From: Pseudonocardia sp. HH130630-07
Lineage (GTDB): Bacteria > Actinomycetota > Actinomycetes > Mycobacteriales > Pseudonocardiaceae
Length of the DNA stretch: 64,000 bases
Assembly (NCBI RefSeq): GCF_001698125.1
Contig: NZ_CP013854.1
Span: 6,076,001 to 6,140,000, forward strand
Reading direction: 5' to 3'
The notes under the pieces were generated by a model, which was not told the DNA's origin, did not search any database, and saw only the letters and a list, made by a program, of their open reading frames with translations. The stretch's first letter is position 1. The number at the start of each line of letters is the position of its first letter. This document shows positions 25,563 through 35,249 of the stretch, one piece after another. The translations under genes and the position numbers were made by a program.

Positions 25563-26446
25563 GCGCCCGGCGGCAGTCCCTCGTCCCGTACGGCTACGCC
25601 GGTCTCGGAGCGGCGTTCCTGCTGGTCTTCGCCGGGATCCCGCTGCTGTGGGGGATCGGCCTGAGCTTCACCGACACCCGGCTGCTGCGGCCCAACGGCG
25701 GCTCGTTCGTCGGCCTGGAGAACTACGCCCAGCTCGTCGCGGGCAGCGCGCTGTTCCGGTCGGTGCTGACGACGCTGATCTACTCCGGTGCCACCGTCGC
25801 CGGGGCCCTGCTGCTCGGCACGGTGTCGGCGGTGGTGCTCAACCGGGTGTTCCCGGGCCGCCTGCTCGCCCGTGCGGTGATCGTGATGCCGTGGGCGGTG
25901 CCGACGGTGGCCGTCGCGCTGGTGTTCCGGTGGATCTACAACGACTCGGCCGGGGTCGCCAACACCGGGCTGCGGGCGCTCGGCGTCGGCCAGGCCGGCT
26001 GGCTGACCGATCCCGACCTCGGCATGGTGTCGGTGCTGCTCGCGACCGTCTGGAAGGTCAGCCCGTTCGTCATGCTCGTGGTGCTGGCCGCGCTGCAGTC
26101 GGTGCCCGAGGAGCTCTACGAGGCCACCCGGGTGGACGGCGCGAGCGCGCTGAGCACCTTCCGGCTCGTCGTCCTGCCGTTCCTCGCCCCCACCCTGAAG
26201 ATCGCCGGGCTGCTGATGACGATCTGGTCGTTCCGCCGGTTCGAGATCGTCTGGCTGCTCACCGGCGGCGGCCCGGTGGACGCGACGAACACCGTCGTCA
26301 TCAATCTCTACCGGGAGGCGTTCACCAACAGCCAGCTCGGTCTCGGCGCCGCCGTCGGGGTCATCGGGCTGCTGCTGTCGGTGCTGGTCACGGCGGTCTA
26401 CTTCGCGATCGAACGACGCAACGCACGACTGGAGGCAGGCTCGTGA
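25559..26446 (+). CDS. Carbohydrate ABC transporter, permease 1 (MalF type)
   Basis: 295 residues with six membrane helices. The cytoplasmic EAA loop is seen as EELYEATRVDGASALSTFRL, where the ATPase docks. N-terminal helix LGAAFLLVFAGIPLLWGIGL and the phrase TDTRLLRPNGG are typical of sugar permeases. GTGA overlaps with both the binding-protein gene before it and the second permease gene after it. Confidence 0.92.
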   Translation: MSARRQSLVPYGYAGLGAAFLLVFAGIPLLWGIGLSFTDTRLLRPNGGSFVGLENYAQLVAGSALFRSVLTTLIYSGATVAGALLLGTVSAVVLNRVFPGRLLARAVIVMPWAVPTVAVALVFRWIYNDSAGVANTGLRALGVGQAGWLTDPDLGMVSVLLATVWKVSPFVMLVVLAALQSVPEELYEATRVDGASALSTFRLVVLPFLAPTLKIAGLLMTIWSFRRFEIVWLLTGGGPVDATNTVVINLYREAFTNSQLGLGAAVGVIGLLLSVLVTAVYFAIERRNARLEAGS

Positions 26447-27279
26447 TCGGCCGTCGCAACCTCGGGATCGGGGTGCGCACGCTGCTGGCCGTGCTGCTCG
26501 CCGTGCTCGCCGGGTTCCCGCTGTTCTGGATCGTCAACACCGCCATGACCCCGACCGACACGCTCTACGGCGGTGGTCAGACCCTGGTGCCTGACCTGTC
26601 CCGGTCGCTGGAGGTCTTCTCCGTCCTCACCTCCGACAGCCCGTTCCTGCGGTGGATGGGCAACTCGGCGGTCGTCGCGTTCGGCACCACGCTGTTCAGC
26701 CTGCTGATGGCGACGCTCACCGCCTACGCGCTGTCCCGGTACCGGTTCACCGGCAAGGGCGTGCTCGGCTTCGGGTTCTTCGCCACCCAGATGCTGCCCG
26801 AGGCGCTGCTGGTCGTGCCGCTGTACTCGATGTTCGCCGCGCTCGGGCTGCTGAACGAGCTGTTCGGCCTGGTGCTGGCGAACACCGCCTTCGCCATGCC
26901 GGTGGCGACGTTCCTGCTCAAGGCGGCCATGGACGGCGTGCCCTACGAGATCGAGGAGTCCGCCAGGGTCGACGGCGCCGGTTCGCTCGGCATCCTGCAG
27001 ATCATGCTCGTGCCGCTGGTCGCGCCGTCGATGGCGGCCGCCGCGGTCATCGTGTTCTTCGACGGGTGGAACGAGTACCTGTTCGCCACCACGTTCATGT
27101 CCGAGCGGGAGAGCTGGACCGCCTCGACCGGTCTCGCCTCGTTCATCGGGGAGTACCTCACCCCGCTCGACACCGTCTTCAGCGCGGCGCTGGTGTTCAC
27201 CCTGCCCGCCATCGTGTTCTTCCTGCTCATGCAGCGCAGGATCGTCTCCGGCCTGACGGCCGGGTCGGTGAAGGGATAA
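26443..27279 (+). CDS. Carbohydrate ABC transporter, permease 2 (MalG type)
   Basis: 278 residues from GTG 26443. Six membrane helices, with the MalG-type opening FPLFWIVNTAMTPTD and EAA loop YEIEESARVDGAGSLGILQI. It forms the membrane channel with permease 1. The GTG overlaps the TGA of the permease 1 gene. The ATPase gene follows after four bases. Confidence 0.92.
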   Translation: MIGRRNLGIGVRTLLAVLLAVLAGFPLFWIVNTAMTPTDTLYGGGQTLVPDLSRSLEVFSVLTSDSPFLRWMGNSAVVAFGTTLFSLLMATLTAYALSRYRFTGKGVLGFGFFATQMLPEALLVVPLYSMFAALGLLNELFGLVLANTAFAMPVATFLLKAAMDGVPYEIEESARVDGAGSLGILQIMLVPLVAPSMAAAAVIVFFDGWNEYLFATTFMSERESWTASTGLASFIGEYLTPLDTVFSAALVFTLPAIVFFLLMQRRIVSGLTAGSVKG

Positions 27280-27283
27280 GCCG

Positions 27284-28409
<1,126 letters not shown>

Positions 28410-28423
<14 letters not shown>

Positions 28424-29429
28424 GGTCCCCCTCGCCGGCACGCTCTGCCTGGGCGAGACGATGGTCCAGCTGACCGCCCCCGGCGGTCTCCCGCTGGCGA
28501 CCGCACCGGCGCTCGACGTGCGGGTGGCGGGGGCCGAGTCCAACGTCGCCGTCGGGATGGCCCACCTCGGCGCGGACGTCGAGTGGTTCGGCGGGCTCGG
28601 CGCCGACCCGTTCGGCAGCCGGGTGCTCGCGCTCCTCGGCGGACGCGGGGTGCGGGTGGACCGGGTACGACCCGACCCGGACCGGCCGACCGGCCTGTTC
28701 GCCAAGGACGCCGCGGTGCCCGGCAGCCCGGTCTACTACTACCGGCGCGGCTCGGCGGCCTCGGCACTGTCGCCGGAGCACCTGCCGCCGCTGCGGACCG
28801 GCGAGCGACGGCTGGTGCATCTGAGCGGCATCACCCCGGCGCTCTCGGCGTCCTGCGCCGGGCTCGTCGACCGGGTGCTCACCGACCGCGACGACGCCCG
28901 GGCCCGCGGCACCGGCGCTCCCCTGGTCAGCATCGACGTCAACCACCGGCCCGGTCTCTGGTCGGCGGCGGACGCGGCGCAGCCGTTGCTGGCCCTCACC
29001 CGCCGGGCCGACGTCGCGATCGTCGGCCGGGACGAGGCGCAGCGGCTGTGGGGGACCGCCGGGGCCGCGGACGTCCGCCGGCTGCTCCCCGACGTGCCCC
29101 AGGTCGTGGTGAAGGACGACGACCGCGGCGCCACCGTGTTCACCGGCTCCGGCGAGGTCTTCGTACCCGCGCTGCGGGTCGAGGTGATCGAGCCGGTCGG
29201 GGCGGGCGACGCGTTCGCGGCCGGCTACCTGACCGGCCTGCTCGACGGGCACGATCCCGCCCACCGCGCCCGGCTGGGTCATCTCATGGCCGCGCTGACC
29301 CTGCGCGACGTCGACGACCTGCCGCCGCTGCCCGCCGCCGGGCACATCCACGCGCTGGCCGCCGGCACCGAGGACGACTGGACCGCCCGCCTCGACCGCG
29401 GGGTGGCCGAACTGGAGGCACGCCTGTGA
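28410..29429 (+). CDS. PfkB-family sugar kinase, probable 2-keto-3-deoxygluconate kinase
   Basis: 339 residues from GTG 28410 (TTG 28413 also possible), overlapping the ATPase gene by 14 bases. Ribokinase fold: GETMVQLTAPGG at the start, GAESNVAVGMAHLGADVEWFG, and the catalytic signature PVGAGDAFAAGYLTG with the base Asp near residue 271. The next gene encodes a KDPG-type aldolase, so phosphorylation of 2-keto-3-deoxygluconate or its galacto form is the most likely role. This would feed pyruvate and glyceraldehyde-3-phosphate formation. The exact sugar acid is inferred from context only. Confidence 0.87.
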
Positions 29430-30043
29430 CCGGACCGGACGACCTCTTCGGCGGGCAGCGGGTGATGGCGATCCTGCGCAACCTGCCGGTTGCCGACACC
29501 CTGCGGCTCGCCCGCACCGCCTGGGACCTGGGCATCGAGCTGGTCGAGGTCCCCGTGCAGTCGCCGAGCGCGTTCGCCGCACTGGAGGCCGTCGTCGCCG
29601 AGGGCCGCGAGCGCGGTCTCCCGGTCGGCGCCGGCACCGTCGTGCACCCCGACCAGCTGGAGCGCTGCGCACGGCTGGGCGTGCGGTTCACCGTCGCGCC
29701 GGGGCTCGATCCCGCGATCGTCACCGGGTGCGCCGAGCGGGGCATCGCGCACCTGCCCGGCGTCGCCACGGCCTCGGAGATCCAGCGGGCGGTCGCACTC
29801 GGCTGCACCTGGGTGAAGGCGTTCCCGGCCGACGCGCTCGGTCTCCGCTGGTTCCGCGGGATGACCGGCGGGCCGTTCCCGGACGTCTCGTTCGTCGCCA
29901 CCGGCGGGATGGACGCGACCACCGCACCGGAGTACCTCGGCGCCGGGGCGTCGGTGGTCGCCGTGGGGTCCGCGCTGGCCGACCCGGACCAGCTCGGGCG
30001 GCTGGCCGAGCTGGCCTCAGCCCGGCACGTCGGCGGCGCGTAG
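29426..30043 (+). CDS. KDPG/KHG-type aldolase
   Basis: 205 residues from GTG 29426 in a GTGA overlap with the kinase gene. Class I aldolase of the Eda family: VMAILRNLPVADTLRLA, the general base Glu in GIELVEVPVQSP, GAGTVVHPDQ, the Schiff-base Lys in TWVKAFPADALG (~132) and FVATGGMDATTAPEYL. The enzyme cleaves 2-keto-3-deoxy-6-phosphogluconate to pyruvate and glyceraldehyde 3-phosphate. Its last 27 bases overlap the convergent dipeptidase gene. It completes a kinase-aldolase pair, but no sugar-acid dehydratase or dehydrogenase is present nearby. Confidence 0.9.
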   Translation: MTGPDDLFGGQRVMAILRNLPVADTLRLARTAWDLGIELVEVPVQSPSAFAALEAVVAEGRERGLPVGAGTVVHPDQLERCARLGVRFTVAPGLDPAIVTGCAERGIAHLPGVATASEIQRAVALGCTWVKAFPADALGLRWFRGMTGGPFPDVSFVATGGMDATTAPEYLGAGASVVAVGSALADPDQLGRLAELASARHVGGA

Positions 30044-31090
30044 CACCCGCAGCACGTTCTCCCCGGCGAGCTTGCGCAGGTCGGCCCGGGACCAGCCGCG
30101 ATCGGCGAGGGCGTCGAACAGCCGCGGGTACCCGGCCACGTCGTCGAGGCCGTCCGGGAGATCGGCGGTGCCGTCGAAGTCCCCGCCGATCCCGACGTGG
30201 TCGATCCCCGCGGCCTCACGCAGGTGCTCGACGTGTGCGACGACGTCGTCGAGCCGGGCGCGCGGGGCCGGCGGCCCGTCCCACCCCGCGGCGAAACGCT
30301 CCCGGACGGTGAGATCGCGGTGGTCGCGCCCGGCGGCGTCCATCGCCTCGGCCAACCGGTCGTCCCACCCGGTGACGGCGGCCGAGACGAACCGGGGCAC
30401 GAACGTCGCCATGCACACCCCGCCGTTGCCCGGCAGCGACTCCAGCACGTCGGCGGGCACGTTGCGCGGGTGGTCGGTGACGGCACGGGCCCCGGAGTGG
30501 GTGAACAGCACCGGCCGGGCGGAGACGGCGAGCGCGTCGCGCATCGTCGTGTCCGCGACGTGCGGCAGATCGACGATCATGCCGATCCGGTTCATCTCCC
30601 CGACGACCGCACGGCCGAACGCGGTCAGCCCGCCGTGCCGGGCGACGTCGGTCGCGGAGTCGGCCCAGTCGTTGGCGAGGTTGTGGGTCAGCGTCAGGTA
30701 CCGCACGCCCAGCGTGCGCAGCATCCGCAGCACGCCGAGCGAGTTCGCGATGCAGTGCCCGCCCTCGGCCCCCATCAGCGACGCGATGCGGCCGCCCGCG
30801 ACGACCTGCCGCACCTCGTCGGCGCCGCCGGCGAGGGCCAGCTCGTCGCCGTAGCGGGCGACGAGCCGGTACACCCGGTCGACCTGCTCCAGCACCGCCG
30901 AGACCGGGTCGGCGGTCTCGCCCGGCACGTACACCGACCAGAACTGCGCCGACACTCCCCCGGCCCGCAGCCGGGGGAGGTCGGTGTGCAGCCGTGGCTC
31001 GGCGGACCGCAGGTCGGGCTCGGGCCCGTCCAGCATCCGCAACGCCCAGGGGAGGTCGTTGTGCCCGTCGAGCAGCAGCAGGTCGTCCAT
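30017..31090 (-). CDS. Membrane dipeptidase-type (M19) peptidase
   Basis: 357 residues. Renal-dipeptidase family: metal ligands in DGHNDLPW (His and Asp), GAEGGHC (Glu), LPHVADTTM (His) and THSGARAV (His), with the C-terminal GIGGDFDG motif. These zinc enzymes hydrolyse dipeptides, D-amino-acid-containing dipeptides or related amides. No signal peptide, so cytoplasmic. The 3' end overlaps that of the aldolase gene by 27 bases. The adjacent ADH gene is upstream on the same strand, with only seven bases between, so they are probably co-transcribed. Confidence 0.9.
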   Translation of the reverse strand: MDDLLLLDGHNDLPWALRMLDGPEPDLRSAEPRLHTDLPRLRAGGVSAQFWSVYVPGETADPVSAVLEQVDRVYRLVARYGDELALAGGADEVRQVVAGGRIASLMGAEGGHCIANSLGVLRMLRTLGVRYLTLTHNLANDWADSATDVARHGGLTAFGRAVVGEMNRIGMIVDLPHVADTTMRDALAVSARPVLFTHSGARAVTDHPRNVPADVLESLPGNGGVCMATFVPRFVSAAVTGWDDRLAEAMDAAGRDHRDLTVRERFAAGWDGPPAPRARLDDVVAHVEHLREAAGIDHVGIGGDFDGTADLPDGLDDVAGYPRLFDALADRGWSRADLRKLAGENVLRVLRAADVPG

Positions 31091-31097
31091 ACCCCGA

Positions 31098-32222
31098 TCA
31101 GTACCGGACGACCCCGCGGACGTTGCGACCGGCGTGCATGTCCTCGTAGGCCGTCGCGACCTGGTCGAGGGTGTAGGTGTTCGTGACCAGCTCGTCGAGC
31201 TTCAGCGCACCGGACCGGTAGAGCTCCAGCTGACGCAGGATGTCCCAGTTCGGGTTGGACATGCCGAACATGGCGCCCTGGATCCGCTTCTGGAACAGCG
31301 TCACGTCGGCCAGCGACACCGGCAGCGGCTCGGTGGACTGGATGTCCCCGAGCGCGGTGACGACGACGGTGCCCGCCTTGCGGATCGAGGCCATCGCCTG
31401 ACCGACGTGGTCGGGCTTGAGCACGCCCACCGTGATGATGGTCTGGTCGGCGCCCTGCCCGTTGGTGAACTGGTGGGCGATCTCGGTGGCCTCCTCCATC
31501 GTCTCCACCGCGTGCGTGGCACCGAGCCGCAGCGCGGCGTCGCGCTTCAGCGCGACCGGGTCGACGGCGATCACGTTCCCGGCGCCGGCGTGCGCGGCGC
31601 CCTGCACCGCGTTGATCCCGATCCCGCCGACGCCCATGACGATCGTGGTGTGCCCCGGCTCGACCCCACCGGCGTTCACCGCGGACCCCCAGCCGGTCCC
31701 GACACCGCAGCCGACCAGGCAGGCGACCTCCAGCGGGACGTCGTCGGGGACCTTCACGCAGGAGTCCTGGGAGACCAGCGTGGTCTCGCAGAACGTCGAG
31801 ATCCCGCACATCTGGCCGACCGGCGTGCCGTCGGAGGCCAGCTTCAACCGGGTGGAGTCCTCACCCCACCGGGCGCCGGTGAGCAGCCCGGCCCCGAGGT
31901 CGCACAGGTTCTGCATGCCGCTGGAACACCACCGGCAGTGCCCGCAGGAGGGCAGGAAGGAGAAGACGACGTGGTCGCCCTCGGCCAGTCCCTTGGTGTT
32001 CGCCCCCGCACGGGTGACGATGCCGGAGCCCTCGTGACCGCCGGCGAACGGGTACCGGCCGGCCGGGATGTCGCCGGTGGCGATGTGGTCGTCGGAGTGA
32101 CAGAGGCCCGATGCCACCATCTTGACCTCGATCTCGCCCGGACGCGGGTCGTCGACCTCCAGATCGACGACCTCGTACTTGCCGGGCGCGTTCCGGATCA
32201 CGGCTCCGCGGGTGTGTACCAC
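31098..32222 (-). CDS. NDMA-dependent alcohol dehydrogenase
   Basis: 374 residues of the zinc-dependent medium-chain dehydrogenases. Catalytic zinc ligands SGLCHSDDH and GGHEGSGIV; structural zinc site with four Cys in CGHCRWCSSGMQNLC; NAD-binding VMGVGGIGINAVQGAAHAGA. The long insertion ARWGEDSTRLKLASDG and the CGVGTGWGSAVNA region match the actinobacterial group that holds its nicotinamide tightly and is assayed with the dye NDMA. In established work these are linked to the redox cofactor mycofactocin, whose genes are not in this window. Substrate alcohol unknown. Confidence 0.9.
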   Translation of the reverse strand: MVHTRGAVIRNAPGKYEVVDLEVDDPRPGEIEVKMVASGLCHSDDHIATGDIPAGRYPFAGGHEGSGIVTRAGANTKGLAEGDHVVFSFLPSCGHCRWCSSGMQNLCDLGAGLLTGARWGEDSTRLKLASDGTPVGQMCGISTFCETTLVSQDSCVKVPDDVPLEVACLVGCGVGTGWGSAVNAGGVEPGHTTIVMGVGGIGINAVQGAAHAGAGNVIAVDPVALKRDAALRLGATHAVETMEEATEIAHQFTNGQGADQTIITVGVLKPDHVGQAMASIRKAGTVVVTALGDIQSTEPLPVSLADVTLFQKRIQGAMFGMSNPNWDILRQLELYRSGALKLDELVTNTYTLDQVATAYEDMHAGRNVRGVVRY

Positions 32223-32344
32223 TGCGTCCTCCTGGACGTTCGTCGTCGGTGTCGGGGATGCGCACCCGACGATATGACGCGCGTCACGGTCGCGGAAGTG
32301 CCACGCACCGATAGAGGAGGGTCGGCCCGCTGTAGACCGTCGGG

Positions 32345-33088
32345 TCAGCGCGGCATCCGCCGCCAGACCGGACGCGGGAGCAGCCGCAGCGCGAGGAACA
32401 GCAGGCGCAGCGCACCCGGCACCCAGACGTCGGCGTTCCCGCGGCCGCGGCGCACCGCCCGGACCGTGGCGTCGGCGACCTGCTCGGGCGTCGAGGACAG
32501 CGGTGCCGGACTCATGCCCTCGGTCATCCGGCCGACCACGAAGCCCGGGCGGATCAGCACCAGCCGCACCCCGGAACCGTGCAGCGCGTCGGCGAGCCCG
32601 GAGGCGAAGGCGTCGAGCCCGGCCTTGGCGCTGCCGTAGACGTAGTTCGCCCGCCGGGCCCGCACCCCGGCCACCGAGGAGTACACGACGAGGGTGCCGC
32701 TCCCCTGCGCCCGCAGCACCCGGGCCAGCTCGGTGAGCACGTGCACCTGGGCGAGATAGTCGGTGTGCACCACCGCGGCCGCGTGCGCGGCGTCGCGCTC
32801 GGCGCGGGCCTGGTCACCGAGCACCCCGAACGCGACGACGGCGACGTCGATCGGCCCGTGCCGGGCGACGACGTCGTCGAGCAGCGGACGGTGCGTGGCC
32901 AGATCGTCGGCGTCGAACTCGGCGACGTCGGTCCCGGCGCCCGCGGCCCGCACCCGGGCCGTCTCCGTCCCCAGCTCACCGGACCGGCGGGCGGCGAGCA
33001 CGACCGTCCCGGCGTCGGTGGCGAGCCGCTCCGCGACCGCCACCCCGATCTCGCTCCGACCGCCCAGCACCAGCACCGTTCCGCCCAC
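32345..33088 (-). CDS. SDR, DprE2-like (decaprenylphosphoryl-ribose 2-epimerase second subunit family)
   Basis: 247 residues from GTG 33088. N-terminal LVLGGRSEIGVAVAERLAT, DVAVVAFGVLGDQ, YSSVAGVRARRANYVYGSAKAGLDAF with Ser, Tyr and Lys, then VRLVLIRPGFVVGRM and a basic C-terminus FLALRLLPRPVWRRMPR. This pattern strongly resembles DprE2, the NADH-dependent reductase that makes decaprenylphosphoryl arabinose for wall arabinan. No DprE1 or glycosyltransferase gene is adjacent, so it may be a paralogue with another substrate. It stands alone and is divergent from the cystathionine synthase gene. Confidence 0.8.
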   Translation of the reverse strand: MGGTVLVLGGRSEIGVAVAERLATDAGTVVLAARRSGELGTETARVRAAGAGTDVAEFDADDLATHRPLLDDVVARHGPIDVAVVAFGVLGDQARAERDAAHAAAVVHTDYLAQVHVLTELARVLRAQGSGTLVVYSSVAGVRARRANYVYGSAKAGLDAFASGLADALHGSGVRLVLIRPGFVVGRMTEGMSPAPLSSTPEQVADATVRAVRRGRGNADVWVPGALRLLFLALRLLPRPVWRRMPR

Positions 33089-33130
33089 CCCGGCAGCCTG
33101 CCATCCCGCCGTGCGGCACCATCTCCCGAC

Positions 33131-34522
33131 ATGGCGACGCAGACGTCCGGCGGTCCGGTGTACGACTCGGTGCTCGACGCCGTCGGCGCGACCCCGCTGG
33201 TGCGGCTCGGCCGGATCGTGCCCGACGGCGGCGCCCCGGTCTGGGTGAAGACCGAGGGCACCAACCCCGGCGGGTCGGTCAAGGACCGGGCGGCCGTGGC
33301 GATGGTGCGCGCCGCCGAGGAGTCCGGGGCGCTGCGCCACGGCGGGACGATCGTGGAGGGCACGTCCGGCAACACCGGCGTCGGGCTCGCCATGGTCGCC
33401 GCGGCGCGCGGGTACCGGGCCGTGCTGGTGGTCCCCGACCGCACCACGCCGGAGAAGATCGCGCTGCTGCGCGCCTACGGCGCCGAGGTCGTGACGACGC
33501 CCGGGCTGGTCCCGAAACAGGACCCGCGGCACGTGCAGCAGCTGGCGGCCCGGATCGCCGCGGAGACCCCCGGCGGCTGGCTGGCCGACCAGTACGGCAA
33601 CCCGGCCAACCCGGACGTCCACGAGCACACCACCGGACCCGAGATCTGGACCCAGACCGGCGGGCGGGTCACCCACCTCGTCGCCGGTGCCGGTACCGGT
33701 GGGACGGTCACCGGCGCGGGCCGCTACCTGTCCGCCCGTGGCGTGCAGGTGGTGGCGGCCGACCCGTGGACCTCGCGCTACGGCGGCGGGGACGGCAGCC
33801 CGTACGCCGTCGAGGCCGTCGGCCACTACCTGCACCCGCTGACCGAGACCGACACCTGGCCCGCCGTCTACGACACCGCGGTCCCGAACCGCACCGAGCG
33901 GGTCGACGACGGCGAGTCGCTGCGGACCCTGCGCCGGCTGGCCCGCGAGGAGGGACTGCTGGTCGGCGGATCGGGCGGCCTCGCCGTCGCCGCCGCGCTG
34001 CGGGTCTCCGCGCAGGCCGGCCCGGACGGGCTGGTCGTCGCCGTGCTCCCGGACTCGGGCCGGATCTACCTGTCCCGCTACTTCGACGACGCCCGGCTGC
34101 GCACCCTCGGCTTCCTCGACGCCCCGCAGGGCCCGCTGGTCCGTGACGCCGTCGGCCCGTACGAACCGGGCCTGCGGGTCGCCCCGGCCACGGCGACGGT
34201 CGCCGAGGTGCGCGCCGGGCTCGGCGACGGCCCACTGCCCGACCTCGTGCCGGTGGTGCAGCCCCGCACGACCGACGCGACGACGTGGGCGGTACCCGAC
34301 GTCGTCGGCTGCGTGCGGGTCGCCGAGCTGGCCGGGCTCGCCGCGGACGACCGGGTCGGCGCGCACGCCGGGCCGCCGCCGGTGACCGTGGGGCACGGGG
34401 AGGGCCTCGACGAGGCACTCACGCGGCTCGACGCCGACGGGGTCGGATCGGGCGATCCGGTCCTCGTACTGGTGGACGGCCGGGCCGTCACCCAGGTGCA
34501 CCGGTCCGACCTACGGCGCTAA
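33131..34522 (+). CDS. Cystathionine beta-synthase-like PLP enzyme with CBS domains
   Basis: 463 residues. The PLP domain has the Schiff-base Lys in NPGGSVKDRAAV (~49), the phosphate loop EGTSGNTGVGLAM and GAGTGGTVTGAGRYL, then the C-terminal VLPDSGRIYLSRYFDDARL typical of fold-type II beta-synthases. The last ~115 residues form a CBS-domain pair. Full length with CBS domains favours cystathionine beta-synthase (homocysteine plus serine) over a plain cysteine synthase, though the names are often mixed in actinobacteria. No cystathionine gamma-lyase gene is next to it. Its last four bases overlap the convergent MerR gene. Confidence 0.88.
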   Translation: MATQTSGGPVYDSVLDAVGATPLVRLGRIVPDGGAPVWVKTEGTNPGGSVKDRAAVAMVRAAEESGALRHGGTIVEGTSGNTGVGLAMVAAARGYRAVLVVPDRTTPEKIALLRAYGAEVVTTPGLVPKQDPRHVQQLAARIAAETPGGWLADQYGNPANPDVHEHTTGPEIWTQTGGRVTHLVAGAGTGGTVTGAGRYLSARGVQVVAADPWTSRYGGGDGSPYAVEAVGHYLHPLTETDTWPAVYDTAVPNRTERVDDGESLRTLRRLAREEGLLVGGSGGLAVAAALRVSAQAGPDGLVVAVLPDSGRIYLSRYFDDARLRTLGFLDAPQGPLVRDAVGPYEPGLRVAPATATVAEVRAGLGDGPLPDLVPVVQPRTTDATTWAVPDVVGCVRVAELAGLAADDRVGAHAGPPPVTVGHGEGLDEALTRLDADGVGSGDPVLVLVDGRAVTQVHRSDLRR

Positions 34523-35172
34523 CCGGCACTGATCCGTCCGCGCGTCCGGTGGGCGCGCTGGCGACACCTCGCTGAGCAGTACGTGCGCGGGCGTCCTCGC
34601 CGGAGCGGTGTGAACGAGCCGTCGCAGGCCGGGCACCGGGCCCCGTCGGCCGACCGGATTCCGTCACGGCGGCTCCGCTTTTCGTGACCATCCGCCGCCG
34701 GGCCGGGCCGCGGTGCCGCCCGCGCGGCGGCGACGAGATCGGACTCGGTGCACCTGCCCCGCGGAGTGCAGTCGACGAGTTCCGCGTCGAGGTAGGCGCA
34801 GTCGGCCACCGGGTCGTCATCGACGCACTGCACGAGATGACGCAGGTAGCGATCCGCCCGCGCGAGCCGGGCGAGGTCTCGGTCCAGACGCTCGATCTCG
34901 GTCACCACAGCCCGTCGCCACCTGGTGTTCGTCGACGATCCGTTGCTCACCAGGGCGGCCCGGTGCAGCGGCATGTCCCCGACGACGGTGCAGAGACAAG
35001 CCAGACCGATGCGCCGTAGCGCCGTGCCGTCGTACACCCGGCGGCCACCGACACGGTCAGCGACCGGTAGCAGCCCCTGCCGCTCCCACCAACGCAGCGT
35101 CGCCGGTGTCAGGCCGAACAACGCGGCCGCCGCCCCGATCGTCACGTGGTCGCTCACGCAGGGAGTTGACAT
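34519..35172 (-). CDS. MerR-family regulator with C-terminal zinc-knuckle
   Basis: 217 residues from ATG 35172. N-terminal MerR helix-turn-helix (TIGAAAALFGLTPATLRWWERQGL, read in two pieces) with the wing RVGGRRVYDG. Middle coiled-coil region rich in Arg/Asp, a cysteine stretch (DCAYLDAELVDC), and a C-terminal four-Cys knuckle CPACDGSF...YCSARCRQRAHR. The knuckle is not the metal-sensing loop of MerR/CueR and is found in several actinobacterial regulators. Divergent from the O-methyltransferase gene, with an iron-box-like site between, so it probably regulates that operon. Effector unknown. Confidence 0.85.
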   Translation of the reverse strand: MSTPCVSDHVTIGAAAALFGLTPATLRWWERQGLLPVADRVGGRRVYDGTALRRIGLACLCTVVGDMPLHRAALVSNGSSTNTRWRRAVVTEIERLDRDLARLARADRYLRHLVQCVDDDPVADCAYLDAELVDCTPRGRCTESDLVAAARAAPRPGPAADGHEKRSRRDGIRSADGARCPACDGSFTPLRRGRPRTYCSARCRQRAHRTRGRISAG

Positions 35173-35190
35173 CACGCCGACACGAGCGAG

Positions 35191-35209
35191 CAAGGTGAGC
35201 CTTGCCTGG
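35191..35209. promoter_or_regulatory. IdeR/DmdR-like iron box
   Basis: CAAGGTGAGCCTTGCCTGG matches 14 of 19 positions of TWAGGTWAGSCTWACCTWA, with the AGGT and CCT arms intact. It lies in the divergent region between the MerR and O-methyltransferase genes. Iron regulation would fit the siderophore-type binding lipoprotein downstream, but the match is moderate. Confidence 0.45.
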
Positions 35210-35249
35210 CTCACGCCTGGCGCTCCCGGCCCATCGATCGCGAGGTCCC

